DNA of 8,597 nt from assembly GCA_934572365.1 (NCBI GenBank), contig CAKTKX010000051.1, positions 1 through 8,597 of the forward strand. Direction: 5' to 3'. Within the stretch, counting starts at the first letter, position 1; the number at the start of each line of letters is the position of its first letter. The notes beneath the pieces are model-generated. The model did not search any database and had not been told where the DNA came from. It was given only the letters and a program-made list of their open reading frames with translations. Below are positions 1 to 6,047 of the stretch, in pieces. Position numbers and translations under genes: made by a program. This DNA comes from an uncultured Oscillospiraceae bacterium (GTDB lineage Bacteria; Bacillota; Clostridia; Oscillospirales; Oscillospiraceae).

Positions 1-810
1 GAAAATTCCCTTCCAAACCTCAGCAAATCCGAACGGAAAGTGGCGGAATATATCCAGACAAATCCCCGGGGGATCATCGATCTGTCGGTGGCGGCGCTGG
101 CGGATGCCTGCGGCGTTTCGGATCCGACAGTCGTCCGGGCTTATAAGAAGCTGGGCTTCAGCGGCTATGAAGACCTGAAGCTGACCCTGGCGCAGGCCAC
201 GGTCTCCCCGGATGAGATCATCCACGAGGAGATCAGCGCCGAGGATTCCGTCCAGGCGGTGCGGGACAAGGTGTTTCAGAGCGCCATGCTTGCCTTGCAG
301 TTCACCCGGGACATGCTGGAGCCGGAAACCCTGGCGGCGGCGGCGCAGCTGCTGATGAACGCCCGGAAAATCGTGATCTTCGGTCTGGGCGGCTCTGCCC
401 CCGTGGCCATGGACTTGCACCATAAGCTTTTGCGGCTTGGCCTGAATGCCGCAGTCTATACCGACCCCCATTTGCAGGTGATCGCCTGTAATTATTTGGA
501 CGAGCGGGACGCGGTGTTCGCCGTCAGCCATTCCGGCAGCTCCCGCTGCGTGGTGGACAGCACCCAGACCGCGAAGCATCGGGGGGCAAAGGTGATCTCC
601 CTGACCAGCGCGGGCAAAAATCCCCTGTCCAAGCTGGCGGATATCAGCCTGAACACCAACTCCAAGGAGACAAAATACCGGGTCGTGTCCATCGCCTCCC
701 GGGTGGCGGCGCTGACCATCGCGGACTCCATCTATACCTACATTGCCATGCGGACGGACGGGGCGAAGTCCCTGCAAATCGAAAAGAGCATGGAAAGCCT
801 GAAATACTGA
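1..810 (+). CDS. RpiR/MurR-family transcriptional regulator with SIS domain (5' end missing)
   Basis: This is a DNA-binding regulator that senses a phosphorylated sugar. The reading frame is open from base 1, so the start codon lies upstream; 269 residues are visible and probably only about 10-20 are missing. A GTG at 40 is internal, because the residues before it (NLSKSERKVAEYI) already match the start of the family's helix-turn-helix domain. Visible residues 1-65 form that HTH domain, including LADACGVSDPTVVRAYKKLG, followed by a linker. Residues about 120-235 form a SIS phosphosugar-binding domain, with FGLGGSA (127-133) and SHSGSS (176-181) as the expected phosphate-contacting motifs. The gene lies directly upstream of the catabolic operon in the same direction. 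The 194-nt gap after it holds repeated sites that resemble the operator of HexR, another RpiR-family member. It is therefore the likely local regulator, responding to an intermediate such as the kinase product (inference). No convincing terminator follows it, so read-through is possible. Confidence 0.93.
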   Translation, partial: ENSLPNLSKSERKVAEYIQTNPRGIIDLSVAALADACGVSDPTVVRAYKKLGFSGYEDLKLTLAQATVSPDEIIHEEISAEDSVQAVRDKVFQSAMLALQFTRDMLEPETLAAAAQLLMNARKIVIFGLGGSAPVAMDLHHKLLRLGLNAAVYTDPHLQVIACNYLDERDAVFAVSHSGSSRCVVDSTQTAKHRGAKVISLTSAGKNPLSKLADISLNTNSKETKYRVVSIASRVAALTIADSIYTYIAMRTDGAKSLQIEKSMESLKY

Positions 811-852
811 GGAGGTTCTTGACAGAATTGGCGAATTGCCTAAATATGGAGG

Positions 853-867
853 TGTAATTTCGTTACA
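853..867. promoter_or_regulatory. Candidate RpiR-family operator, site 1
   Basis: TGTAATTTCGTTACA is an inverted repeat with arms TGTAA and TTACA around a 5-nt centre. It matches 12 of 15 positions of the HexR (RpiR-family) operator consensus TGTAATTWWATTACA as I recall it. It lies just upstream of the -35 element at 885-890. A copy differing at two positions occurs at 968-982. Confidence 0.55.
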
Positions 868-884
868 ATTATTCTTGCCGGTGC

Positions 885-913
885 TTGAAAATCTGATTAC
901 AATGTGCTATATT
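885..913 (+). promoter_or_regulatory. Sigma-A-type promoter with extended -10 for the catabolic operon
   Basis: The -35 element is TTGAAA (885-890; one mismatch to TTGACA). A 17-nt spacer follows, then the -10 element TATATT (908-913; one mismatch to TATAAT), preceded by TGC at 905-907, which forms an extended -10. Transcription would start near 919-921 and give a leader of about 85 nt before the ATG at 1005. An ATTACA half-site (896-901) lies inside the spacer, and operator-like sites lie on both sides. Confidence 0.7.
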
Positions 914-924
914 TATCACGAGGA

Positions 925-939
925 TGTAATGTGAATACA
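925..939. promoter_or_regulatory. Candidate RpiR-family operator, site 2 (weaker)
   Basis: TGTAATGTGAATACA is an imperfect version of the 15-bp motif; the left half TGTAAT is intact and the right half ATACA has one change from TTACA. It lies a few bases downstream of the predicted transcription start, a position where a bound repressor would block initiation or clearance. It is weaker than sites 1 and 3 and could be a chance match in AT-rich DNA. Confidence 0.35.
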
Positions 940-967
940 ATTATAAGCGAAAAATGATTCTAAAATA

Positions 968-982
968 TGAAATTTCATTACA
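968..982. promoter_or_regulatory. Candidate RpiR-family operator, site 3
   Basis: TGAAATTTCATTACA matches site 1 at 13 of 15 positions. Its first ten bases, TGAAATTTCA, are a perfect palindrome. It lies in the untranslated leader, 22 nt before the chosen start codon of the FAD dehydrogenase gene. Start-to-start spacing to site 1 is 115 bp, close to 11 helical turns, so the two sites could lie on the same DNA face and allow looping (inference). Confidence 0.5.
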
Positions 983-1004
983 AAATCAGAAAGGGAGAAG
1001 CACC

Positions 1005-2435
1005 ATGCAAGACAAGTCTTTGATGTTCTACATGATCCGTTCCGAACTGGAGGACGCGGTCGGTGTGGAAAACGTATCCACCAAGGAAATTGAGCGCGCG
1101 GTATATTCCGTAGACTATTTCTGGCTCAGCCGGAAGTGGCAGGATGCCGGTGAGCAGGGTCCCATGCCCGATATCATCGTTCGCCCCGGCACCACCGAGG
1201 AAGTATCCAAGGTCATGAAGATCGCCAACTACTATAAAATTCCCGTCACCACCTGGGGCGGCGGCTCCGGAAGTCAGGGCGGCGCTCTGCCGGTGGCCGG
1301 CGGCATTCTGCTGGACATCAAGCGTCTGGACAAGCTCATTGAGCTGAACACCGAGGCGGGCTTCGTCACCTGCGAGACCGGCATGATCTTTGCCACGCTG
1401 GAAGACCTGGTCAACGAGAAGGGCTACTCCGTGATGCACCTGCCGTCCTGCATGACCTGCTGCACCGTGGGCGGCGCGCTGGCGCACAACGGCATCGGCA
1501 TTCTCTCCACCAAGTACGGCAAGATGGACGACATGTGCCTGTCTCTGGAGGTGGTTCTGCCCAACGGCGACATCATCAACACCCTGCCCGTGCCGAAGCA
1601 CTCCTCCGGCCCCAACCTGATCCCCTTCTTCGTCGGCTCCGAGGGGACTCTGGGCGTCATGACCAAGGCCAAGTTCAAGATCGTCAAGCAGCCCGAGACC
1701 CGCATTCACCATGCGTTCCTGTTCTCCGACATCCACGTGGGCTATCAGGCCTGCCGGGAGATCGTTCAGGCGGTGAAGCCCTCCATCGTGCGTCTGTTTG
1801 ACGAGGCGGAGACCGTCTCCATCATCAAGAAGATCATCGGCTTTGAGAAGCGCGGCTCCTTCCTGAACCTGACCCTGGAAGGCTACGAGAAGGTGGTCGC
1901 TGCCGAGCTGGAGATCGTTCTGGACATCGCCAAGAAGTACGGCGCGGAAGATCTGGGTACGGAATACGGCGAAAAGTGGTTCCAGAACCGCATTACCTTC
2001 TTCTATCCTGACAATATTATGGATCTGCCCCAGATGTTCGGCACCCTGGACACCGTGGCGACCCACGACAATATCGAGAAAATCTACCGGGCAATGAAGG
2101 CCGCCGTGGAGGACAACTTCAAGGATTACGGCGTCCGCTTCATCTCCCACAGCTCCCACTGGTATGACTGGGGCGCCATGAACTACTCCCGCTTCATCAT
2201 CGACAATCCTCCCAAGGATCCCGAGGAAGCCCTCCGCCTGCACAATCAGGTCTGGAACTGCGGCGTCCGGGCGGCGCTGGCCAACGGCGGCGTGCTGAAC
2301 GACCACCATGGCGTCGGCCTGAAGCTGTCCCGCCTGGTGAAGGAGCAGTACGGCCCCGCCATTCAGGTGCTCCAGGCGCTGAAGAAGGAGCTTGACCCCA
2401 ACGGTATCATGAACCCCTATAAGCTGGGCCTGTAA
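1005..2435 (+). CDS. FAD-binding oxidoreductase (VAO/PCMH fold; GlcD/D-lactate dehydrogenase/AGPS-like)
   Basis: This is a flavin dehydrogenase of 476 aa, probably oxidising a hydroxy group on an unknown substrate and passing electrons to the Fe-S protein and ETF encoded next. The FAD-binding half carries the pyrophosphate loop WGGGSGSQGG (84-93), a segment TVGGALAHNGIGILSTKYGK (154-173) typical of the family, and GSEGTLGVMT (211-220). The C-terminal half has SHSSHWYDWG (381-390) and NDHHGVG (432-438), then DPNGIMNPYKLG near the end. These resemble alkyldihydroxyacetonephosphate synthase more than classic glycolate oxidase. The start at 1005 is chosen because AAGGGAG lies 7 nt upstream; an in-frame ATG at 954 has no Shine-Dalgarno sequence and would add 17 unlikely, AT-rich-encoded residues over operator site 3. 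Codon use is strongly biased to C/G-ending codons, suggesting high expression. No signal peptide is seen, so it is probably cytoplasmic. Family assignment is confident; the substrate is unknown. Confidence 0.93.
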   Translation: MQDKSLMFYMIRSELEDAVGVENVSTKEIERAVYSVDYFWLSRKWQDAGEQGPMPDIIVRPGTTEEVSKVMKIANYYKIPVTTWGGGSGSQGGALPVAGGILLDIKRLDKLIELNTEAGFVTCETGMIFATLEDLVNEKGYSVMHLPSCMTCCTVGGALAHNGIGILSTKYGKMDDMCLSLEVVLPNGDIINTLPVPKHSSGPNLIPFFVGSEGTLGVMTKAKFKIVKQPETRIHHAFLFSDIHVGYQACREIVQAVKPSIVRLFDEAETVSIIKKIIGFEKRGSFLNLTLEGYEKVVAAELEIVLDIAKKYGAEDLGTEYGEKWFQNRITFFYPDNIMDLPQMFGTLDTVATHDNIEKIYRAMKAAVEDNFKDYGVRFISHSSHWYDWGAMNYSRFIIDNPPKDPEEALRLHNQVWNCGVRAALANGGVLNDHHGVGLKLSRLVKEQYGPAIQVLQALKKELDPNGIMNPYKLGL

Positions 2436-2457
2436 GGAAAGGATAGGAGGTAACAAT

Positions 2458-3525
2458 ATGATTAGTCAGAATGCCCTGCATCATGCGGAAAAATGCCGCT
2501 TCTGCTGGATGTGCCGCCATCTTTGCCCTGTCCAGCACCAGACCGGTAAGGAACTGAACACCCCCCGCGCCAAGGGACTGCTGCTGAGCATGGTCAACAA
2601 GAAGGCGCAGGAATTTGACAAGGACATGGGCCAGGCCATGTACGAGTGCCTGCTGTGCGACGCCTGCACCAATGACTGCGCCACCGGCTATCAGCCGCCG
2701 CTGTTCATCCGGGAAGCCCGCACCGAGGCTGTGGTCAGCGAGGTCGCCCCGGCGAGCGTCATGAAGCTGATCGAGAACGTGGAAACCACCGGCAATATTT
2801 ACGGCGTGGAGAAGCCCTCCTACGGTCAGGACGGCACGGACGTAGTCGTGTACATCGGCGAGGTCGCCGCCATTAAGGTACCGGAAATGGCGAAGCATCT
2901 GCTGGCGCTGCTGGCAAAGGCGGGGGTTTCCGCCAAGGTGCTTGCCAATGAGCCTGCCTCCGGCGTGATGCTGGGCGACCTGATGGGCTACACCGAGGAA
3001 GTCCGCAAGCAGGCCGAGGTGTGCGCCAAGACGCTGAACGAAACGGGTCTGCCCGTGGTGGTTCTGGACAGCTACGACGCCGAGATCATGACCCAGAAGT
3101 ACCCCGAGTGGGGCTGCGAGATCACCGCCGGTGTCACCACCGCCACCGCCTTCGTCGCCAAGCTGCTGGAGGAGAAGAAGCTTCCCGCCAAGGCGGCTCT
3201 GGGTACCGTTGGCGCTTGCCACGACGACGATCGTCTGGCGCGCACCTTCCACGAGTTCGCCCCGGTGCGCAGCATGGCCAAGGCCGCGGGCTACGAGCTG
3301 ACGGAGATGTTCAACCACGAGAAGCTGGCGAAGTCCTGCGGCACCGCCGTTGCCTACGGCTATATGCCCGAGCTGGTGACCCGCATTGCGGGCGGCCGTT
3401 GGGACGATCTGACCCGCACCGACGCCAAGGCGATGCTGGTGGCGAATCCCGAAACCTGGCTGTGCTTCAGCCTGTGCGTTCCCGAGGGCTGTCAGCTGGT
3501 AGACCTGTTCGGCGCGCTGCTGTAA
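2458..3525 (+). CDS. (Fe-S)-binding protein, LutA/GlpC/GlcF-like, with degenerate CCG domains
   Basis: This 355-aa protein is a likely electron-transfer subunit. The N-terminus has two [4Fe-4S] motifs: C13-x2-C16-x2-C19-x3-C23-P and C64-x2-C67-x2-C70-x3-C74. Two cysteine-rich (CCG-type) domains normally follow in this family, and here both are recognisable but eroded. In the first, the CCG position reads ANE (163-165) and the later Cys pair is absent (DSYDAE, 204-209). In the second, the usual HDPC reads HDDD (255-258) and CCG reads SCG (293-295), with a lone Cys336 in the final motif. The two N-terminal clusters should therefore assemble, while the C-terminal cluster site of HdrB/GlcF relatives probably does not (inference). 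Translation starts from a strong AGGAGG (2445-2450) 7 nt before ATG. The gene lies 22 nt after the FAD dehydrogenase and 7 nt before etfB, consistent with one dehydrogenase-ETF complex. Codon bias is as strong as in the preceding gene. Confidence 0.88.
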   Translation: MISQNALHHAEKCRFCWMCRHLCPVQHQTGKELNTPRAKGLLLSMVNKKAQEFDKDMGQAMYECLLCDACTNDCATGYQPPLFIREARTEAVVSEVAPASVMKLIENVETTGNIYGVEKPSYGQDGTDVVVYIGEVAAIKVPEMAKHLLALLAKAGVSAKVLANEPASGVMLGDLMGYTEEVRKQAEVCAKTLNETGLPVVVLDSYDAEIMTQKYPEWGCEITAGVTTATAFVAKLLEEKKLPAKAALGTVGACHDDDRLARTFHEFAPVRSMAKAAGYELTEMFNHEKLAKSCGTAVAYGYMPELVTRIAGGRWDDLTRTDAKAMLVANPETWLCFSLCVPEGCQLVDLFGALL

Positions 3526-3532
3526 AACGAAT

Positions 3533-4309
3533 ATGAAACACATTCTTGTCTGTGTAAAGGCGGTACCCGTTTCCTCCTCCGTTGAGGTGGACGGTCAGCA
3601 CCGGTTAAAGCGGGACGGGGCCAGTTTGCAATGGAATATTGCGGATGAGTCCGCGCTGGAGGCCGCTTTTCGTCTGGCGGACAAGGATGGCAGTGTCACA
3701 GTCCTGACGATGGGTCCTCCAAAATTGGAGGACCCATTATTGGAATTGCTGGCAAGGGGCGCAAATCGGGCGGTACTCATTACAGACCGGCTTATGGCCG
3801 GGGCGGACACCCGGGCGACCGCCCGGGCGCTGGCTTTGGCGGCGGAAAGGCTGGGGGTGTTTGACGCCGTTTTCTGCGGCTGCAAGGCCATCGACGGGGA
3901 AACCGGGCAGGTTCCCGGGGAACTGGCAGCGGCGCTGGGGCTTCCTTGTATCTCCAATGCGGAGAAAGTGGAGGCGGCGGGGGACGAACTGCTGGTCGCC
4001 CGGCGGCTGGAGGACGGCGTGCAGAATCTGACCGTTTCCGGGTCTGCGGTAATCAGCTTCAGCAGCTATTCCTATCCGCTGCGTCTGGCCGGAATCCTGG
4101 GAATGCGCCGGGCGAGGAAAACCCCGGTGGAGATTTTGACAGCCGCCGATCTGGGTTTGACCCCGGAGGACTGCGGCCTGAAAGGGTCGCTGACCAAGGT
4201 CGTGGCAATGGAATCCCGCTTCCCCGGTTTGCGCCGGGGGCCAAAGGAGACGGATCCGGACGCGGGCGTTCGGAATCTGCGCGAACTTCTGCGGGAGGTG
4301 CGGCCATGA
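3533..4309 (+). CDS. etfB: Electron transfer flavoprotein beta subunit
   Basis: This 258-aa protein partners EtfA in an FAD-containing electron carrier. The opening MKHILVCVKAVP, the segment SVTVLTMGPPKLEDPL (54-69), GANRAVLITD (76-85), AGADTRATA (89-97) and LTAADLGL (202-209) are all standard EtfB landmarks. The nucleotide-binding loop reads CGCKAIDGETGQVPGELA (115-132), whereas the usual form is close to CGRQAIDGDTAQVGP, so the binding site for AMP or a second FAD is altered. The start is fixed by the conserved N-terminus, yet no Shine-Dalgarno sequence precedes it (tgtaaaacgaat). Translation may depend on coupling to the Fe-S gene, which ends 7 nt upstream. The stop overlaps the etfA start as ATGA. 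Codon choice is looser (more GGG, CGG, TTG) than in the two genes before it. A 13-bp perfect inverted repeat lies at 3710-3737. Whether this ETF bifurcates electrons cannot be read from the sequence. Confidence 0.93.
   Translation: MKHILVCVKAVPVSSSVEVDGQHRLKRDGASLQWNIADESALEAAFRLADKDGSVTVLTMGPPKLEDPLLELLARGANRAVLITDRLMAGADTRATARALALAAERLGVFDAVFCGCKAIDGETGQVPGELAAALGLPCISNAEKVEAAGDELLVARRLEDGVQNLTVSGSAVISFSSYSYPLRLAGILGMRRARKTPVEILTAADLGLTPEDCGLKGSLTKVVAMESRFPGLRRGPKETDPDAGVRNLRELLREVRP
3710..3737. repeat. Perfect 13-bp inverted repeat (hairpin) inside etfB
   Basis: The left arm ATGGGTCCTCCAA (3710-3722) is the exact reverse complement of TTGGAGGACCCAT (3725-3737), with a 2-nt AA centre. In RNA it would fold into a long stem with a tight loop. 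It encodes the conserved MGPPKLEDP stretch, so coding constraint explains some of the bases but not the perfect symmetry. No T-tract follows, so it is not a standard terminator. Confidence 0.75.
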
Positions 4310-5217
4310 AGGAAATTCTGGTGCTATGCCCCTTCGGCGTAGATAAAGGACTGCTCAGCAAGGCCGCCCGGCTTTCCGGCGGAGCACTGTACGTCCTGGT
4401 GCCGGCAGGGGAGAGCAACATTGCCGCGGAATACGGCGCAAGCCGCATTTTTGAACTGAACGCCCCGGAAATCGGGGACGAAAGCGCCTTCGCCGCCTTC
4501 CTGGCGGAGACGATCCGCAATTGGGACAGCCGGATCGTTCTGGCTCCGGCAACGGTGCGGATGCGCAGCATCATGCCCATGCTTGCGTGGCGGCTGGACG
4601 CGGGACTGACGGCGGACTGCACCGCCCTGCGTATGGAGGGGGAGCAGCTGATTCAGACCCGCCCGGCTTTCGGAAATTCCCTGATGGCGGACATCCGCTC
4701 CTTAAGCGAAATTCAGATGGCCACCGTCCGTCCGGGAACGTTCCGGCCGGAAAGGCAGGTGGTCAAAACGCCGACCGTAGAAACCATCACCTACGTTCCC
4801 GACGAACGGGTGAAGCTCCGTTCCTTCGGAAGCTTCGCCCAGGGAAAGCCCCTGTCTCAGGCGGAGATCATCGTGGCGGGGGGCATGGGCGTCGGCTCCA
4901 AAGCGGGCTTTGAAAAGCTGGAAGCCCTGGCAAAAAAGCTGGGGGGCAGCCTGGGCGCGTCCCGCACGGCTGTGGAGGCGGGATTCGCACCCTACCGCTG
5001 TCAGGTGGGCATGACGGGCATTACGGTCTGCCCGAAGCTGTACATCGCCGTGGGAATCAGCGGCGCGGTGCAGCACTTAGCCGGTATGTCCGGCTCCGGG
5101 AAGGTCGTCGCCATCAATTCAGACCCGAAGGCGCCGATTTTTGACTATGCCGACTATGGCATCGTCGGAGATTGGGAAGCCGTTGTAGATAAACTTCTTA
5201 AGGAGGAGAATTTATGA
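4306..5217 (+). CDS. etfA: Electron transfer flavoprotein alpha subunit
   Basis: This 303-aa protein binds the redox-active FAD of the ETF. The N-terminal domain (about 1-180) is short and starts directly with MKEILVLCP; there is no N-terminal ferredoxin-like extension of the type found in some bifurcating lactate dehydrogenase ETFs. The C-terminal FAD domain has IIVAGGMGVGSK (188-199), GASRTAVEAG (217-226), QVGMTG (233-238), GISGAVQHLAGM (250-261) with the conserved His257, and APIFDYADYGIVGD (276-289). Two positions are unusual: Met194 replaces the Arg of the standard GGRG motif, and Met236 replaces Gln of QVGQTG. Translation starts in an ATGA overlap with etfB, with GGGAGG at 4292-4297. 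The frame stays open upstream to 3946, but that part lies within etfB in another frame and is not coding. The gene overlaps the next one by ATGA. Confidence 0.94.
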   Translation: MKEILVLCPFGVDKGLLSKAARLSGGALYVLVPAGESNIAAEYGASRIFELNAPEIGDESAFAAFLAETIRNWDSRIVLAPATVRMRSIMPMLAWRLDAGLTADCTALRMEGEQLIQTRPAFGNSLMADIRSLSEIQMATVRPGTFRPERQVVKTPTVETITYVPDERVKLRSFGSFAQGKPLSQAEIIVAGGMGVGSKAGFEKLEALAKKLGGSLGASRTAVEAGFAPYRCQVGMTGITVCPKLYIAVGISGAVQHLAGMSGSGKVVAINSDPKAPIFDYADYGIVGDWEAVVDKLLKEENL

Positions 5218-6002
5218 ATTACAAGAAAACCTATGTTCCTGCCAAGGGCTACACGCCCATCTGCAAGATCGGGCAGTGCAGCCTGAAAAAGCTGGAGTTC
5301 GGCATCATCGAGCTGGACGCCGGGGAGAAGCTGCCTTTTGACACCGAAGACCGGGAGGTTGCCTTCATCATGCTGGAAGGCCACTGCAACGTTTCCTTCG
5401 ACGGCGAGCGCTATGAGAACGTGGGCAACCGCGCCAATGTGTTTGAAAACCGGAAGGCCGAGAGCTTCTACATGCCCCGAGAGCAGCATCTGGAGATCGA
5501 AGCCATCGACCATATCAAGATCGCCGTCTGCGGCACCCCCGTGAAGGAAAAGACCGCTCCCCAGGTGCTGCGGGAGGACCATGTGGTGCTGAAGCTGCTG
5601 GGCCGCGTTCCCTTCCAGAGAGAGACCAGCTTCATCATCGACGGCAATTCCAACGCCAAGGTTCTGACCATCGGCGAGGCCTACTGCACCGAGGGCAACT
5701 GGGCGGGCTTCCCGCCCCACAAGCACGACGAGGACAATATGCCCGCCGAGTGCATCGCCGAGGAAATTTACTACTTCCTGTTTGACCCCAGGCAGGGCTT
5801 TGCCGTGCAGTGCCTGTACACCGCCGACGGCGCTCTGGACGAGGCCTACCGGGTGAAGAACGACGAGCTGGTGGAGTTCCCCTACGGCTACCACACCACC
5901 GTCTCTACTCCTGGCTACCAGACCTACTTCCTGTGGCTGATGGCGGGCGATTATCAGGGCTTCAACCGCAGCAACGACCCGGAGCACGACTGGGTCAAGT
6001 AA
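5214..6002 (+). CDS. IolB/KduI-family cupin isomerase (5-deoxy-glucuronate isomerase-like)
   Basis: This is a 262-aa bicupin similar to IolB, which isomerises 5-deoxy-D-glucuronate to 2-deoxy-5-keto-D-gluconate in inositol breakdown. The diagnostic part is the C-terminal cupin: GNWAGFPPHKHD (161-172), AEEIYYFLFDPRQGF (182-196), FPYGYH (222-227) and a tail with PGYQTYFLWLMAG (233-245) and DPEHDW. His169, His171, a Glu of the EEIYYF motif (183-184) and His227 are the expected metal ligands and all are present, so the protein should be active. The length suits IolB (about 270 aa). The start is set by AAGGAGG (5200-5206) with a 7-nt gap; the ATG overlaps the etfA stop. No other iol genes are visible, so the true substrate may be a different uronate- or aldose-like compound (inference). 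Codon bias is strong, like that of the first two operon genes. The symbol is withheld because the pathway is unproven. Confidence 0.87.
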   Translation: MNYKKTYVPAKGYTPICKIGQCSLKKLEFGIIELDAGEKLPFDTEDREVAFIMLEGHCNVSFDGERYENVGNRANVFENRKAESFYMPREQHLEIEAIDHIKIAVCGTPVKEKTAPQVLREDHVVLKLLGRVPFQRETSFIIDGNSNAKVLTIGEAYCTEGNWAGFPPHKHDEDNMPAECIAEEIYYFLFDPRQGFAVQCLYTADGALDEAYRVKNDELVEFPYGYHTTVSTPGYQTYFLWLMAGDYQGFNRSNDPEHDWVK

Positions 6003-6013
6003 TTTCCTTTTAT

Positions 6014-6047
6014 CCCCGGATGAACAGATATATGGGTTCATCCGGGG
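6014..6047 (+). terminator. Strong intercistronic hairpin, possible partial terminator or attenuator
   Basis: CCCCGGATGAAC (6014-6025) and GTTCATCCGGGG (6036-6047) form a perfect 12-bp stem with a 10-nt loop, 11 nt after the isomerase stop codon. The downstream bases (catcttcaatagg) lack a real T-tract, so complete Rho-independent termination is doubtful. It more likely lowers read-through or protects the upstream mRNA 3' end, setting lower expression for the kinase and oxidoreductase genes (inference). Confidence 0.6.

Noticed and set aside
819..847. Possible second promoter: exact TTGACA at 819 with an AT-rich stretch near 841-847
   Set aside because: The -35 match is perfect, but no -10 better than three of six matches lies at 16-18 nt. 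Kept only as a weak possibility beside the much better promoter at 885-913.
924..929. ATG-TAA minimal upstream reading frame in the leader
   Set aside because: The purines (gagg) abut the ATG with no usable spacing, and the bases are part of the operator-like site.
954..1004. Upstream in-frame ATG for the FAD dehydrogenase
   Set aside because: It has no Shine-Dalgarno sequence, would add 17 residues from AT-rich leader DNA, and overlaps operator site 3. The ATG at 1005 has AAGGGAG at ideal spacing.
978..2456. Long antisense open frame of 492 codons opposite the FAD dehydrogenase
   Set aside because: It mirrors the GC-rich coding strand, is low in complexity, has no recognisable domain and no ribosome site. 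The + strand gene is unmistakable.
2407..3543. Antisense open frame of 378 codons opposite the Fe-S gene
   Set aside because: It is a shadow of a strongly codon-biased gene, with no domain and no start signal.
3810..3827. Inverted repeat CCCGGGCG/CGCCCGGG inside etfB
   Set aside because: The arms are only 8 bp, are made wholly of G and C in GC-rich coding DNA, and have a 2-nt centre. Chance is a sufficient explanation.
3946..4305. N-terminal extension of EtfA within etfB
   Set aside because: The region is an alternate frame of etfB and translates to Gly/Arg-rich low-complexity sequence. The conserved EtfA start at 4306 has its own ribosome site.
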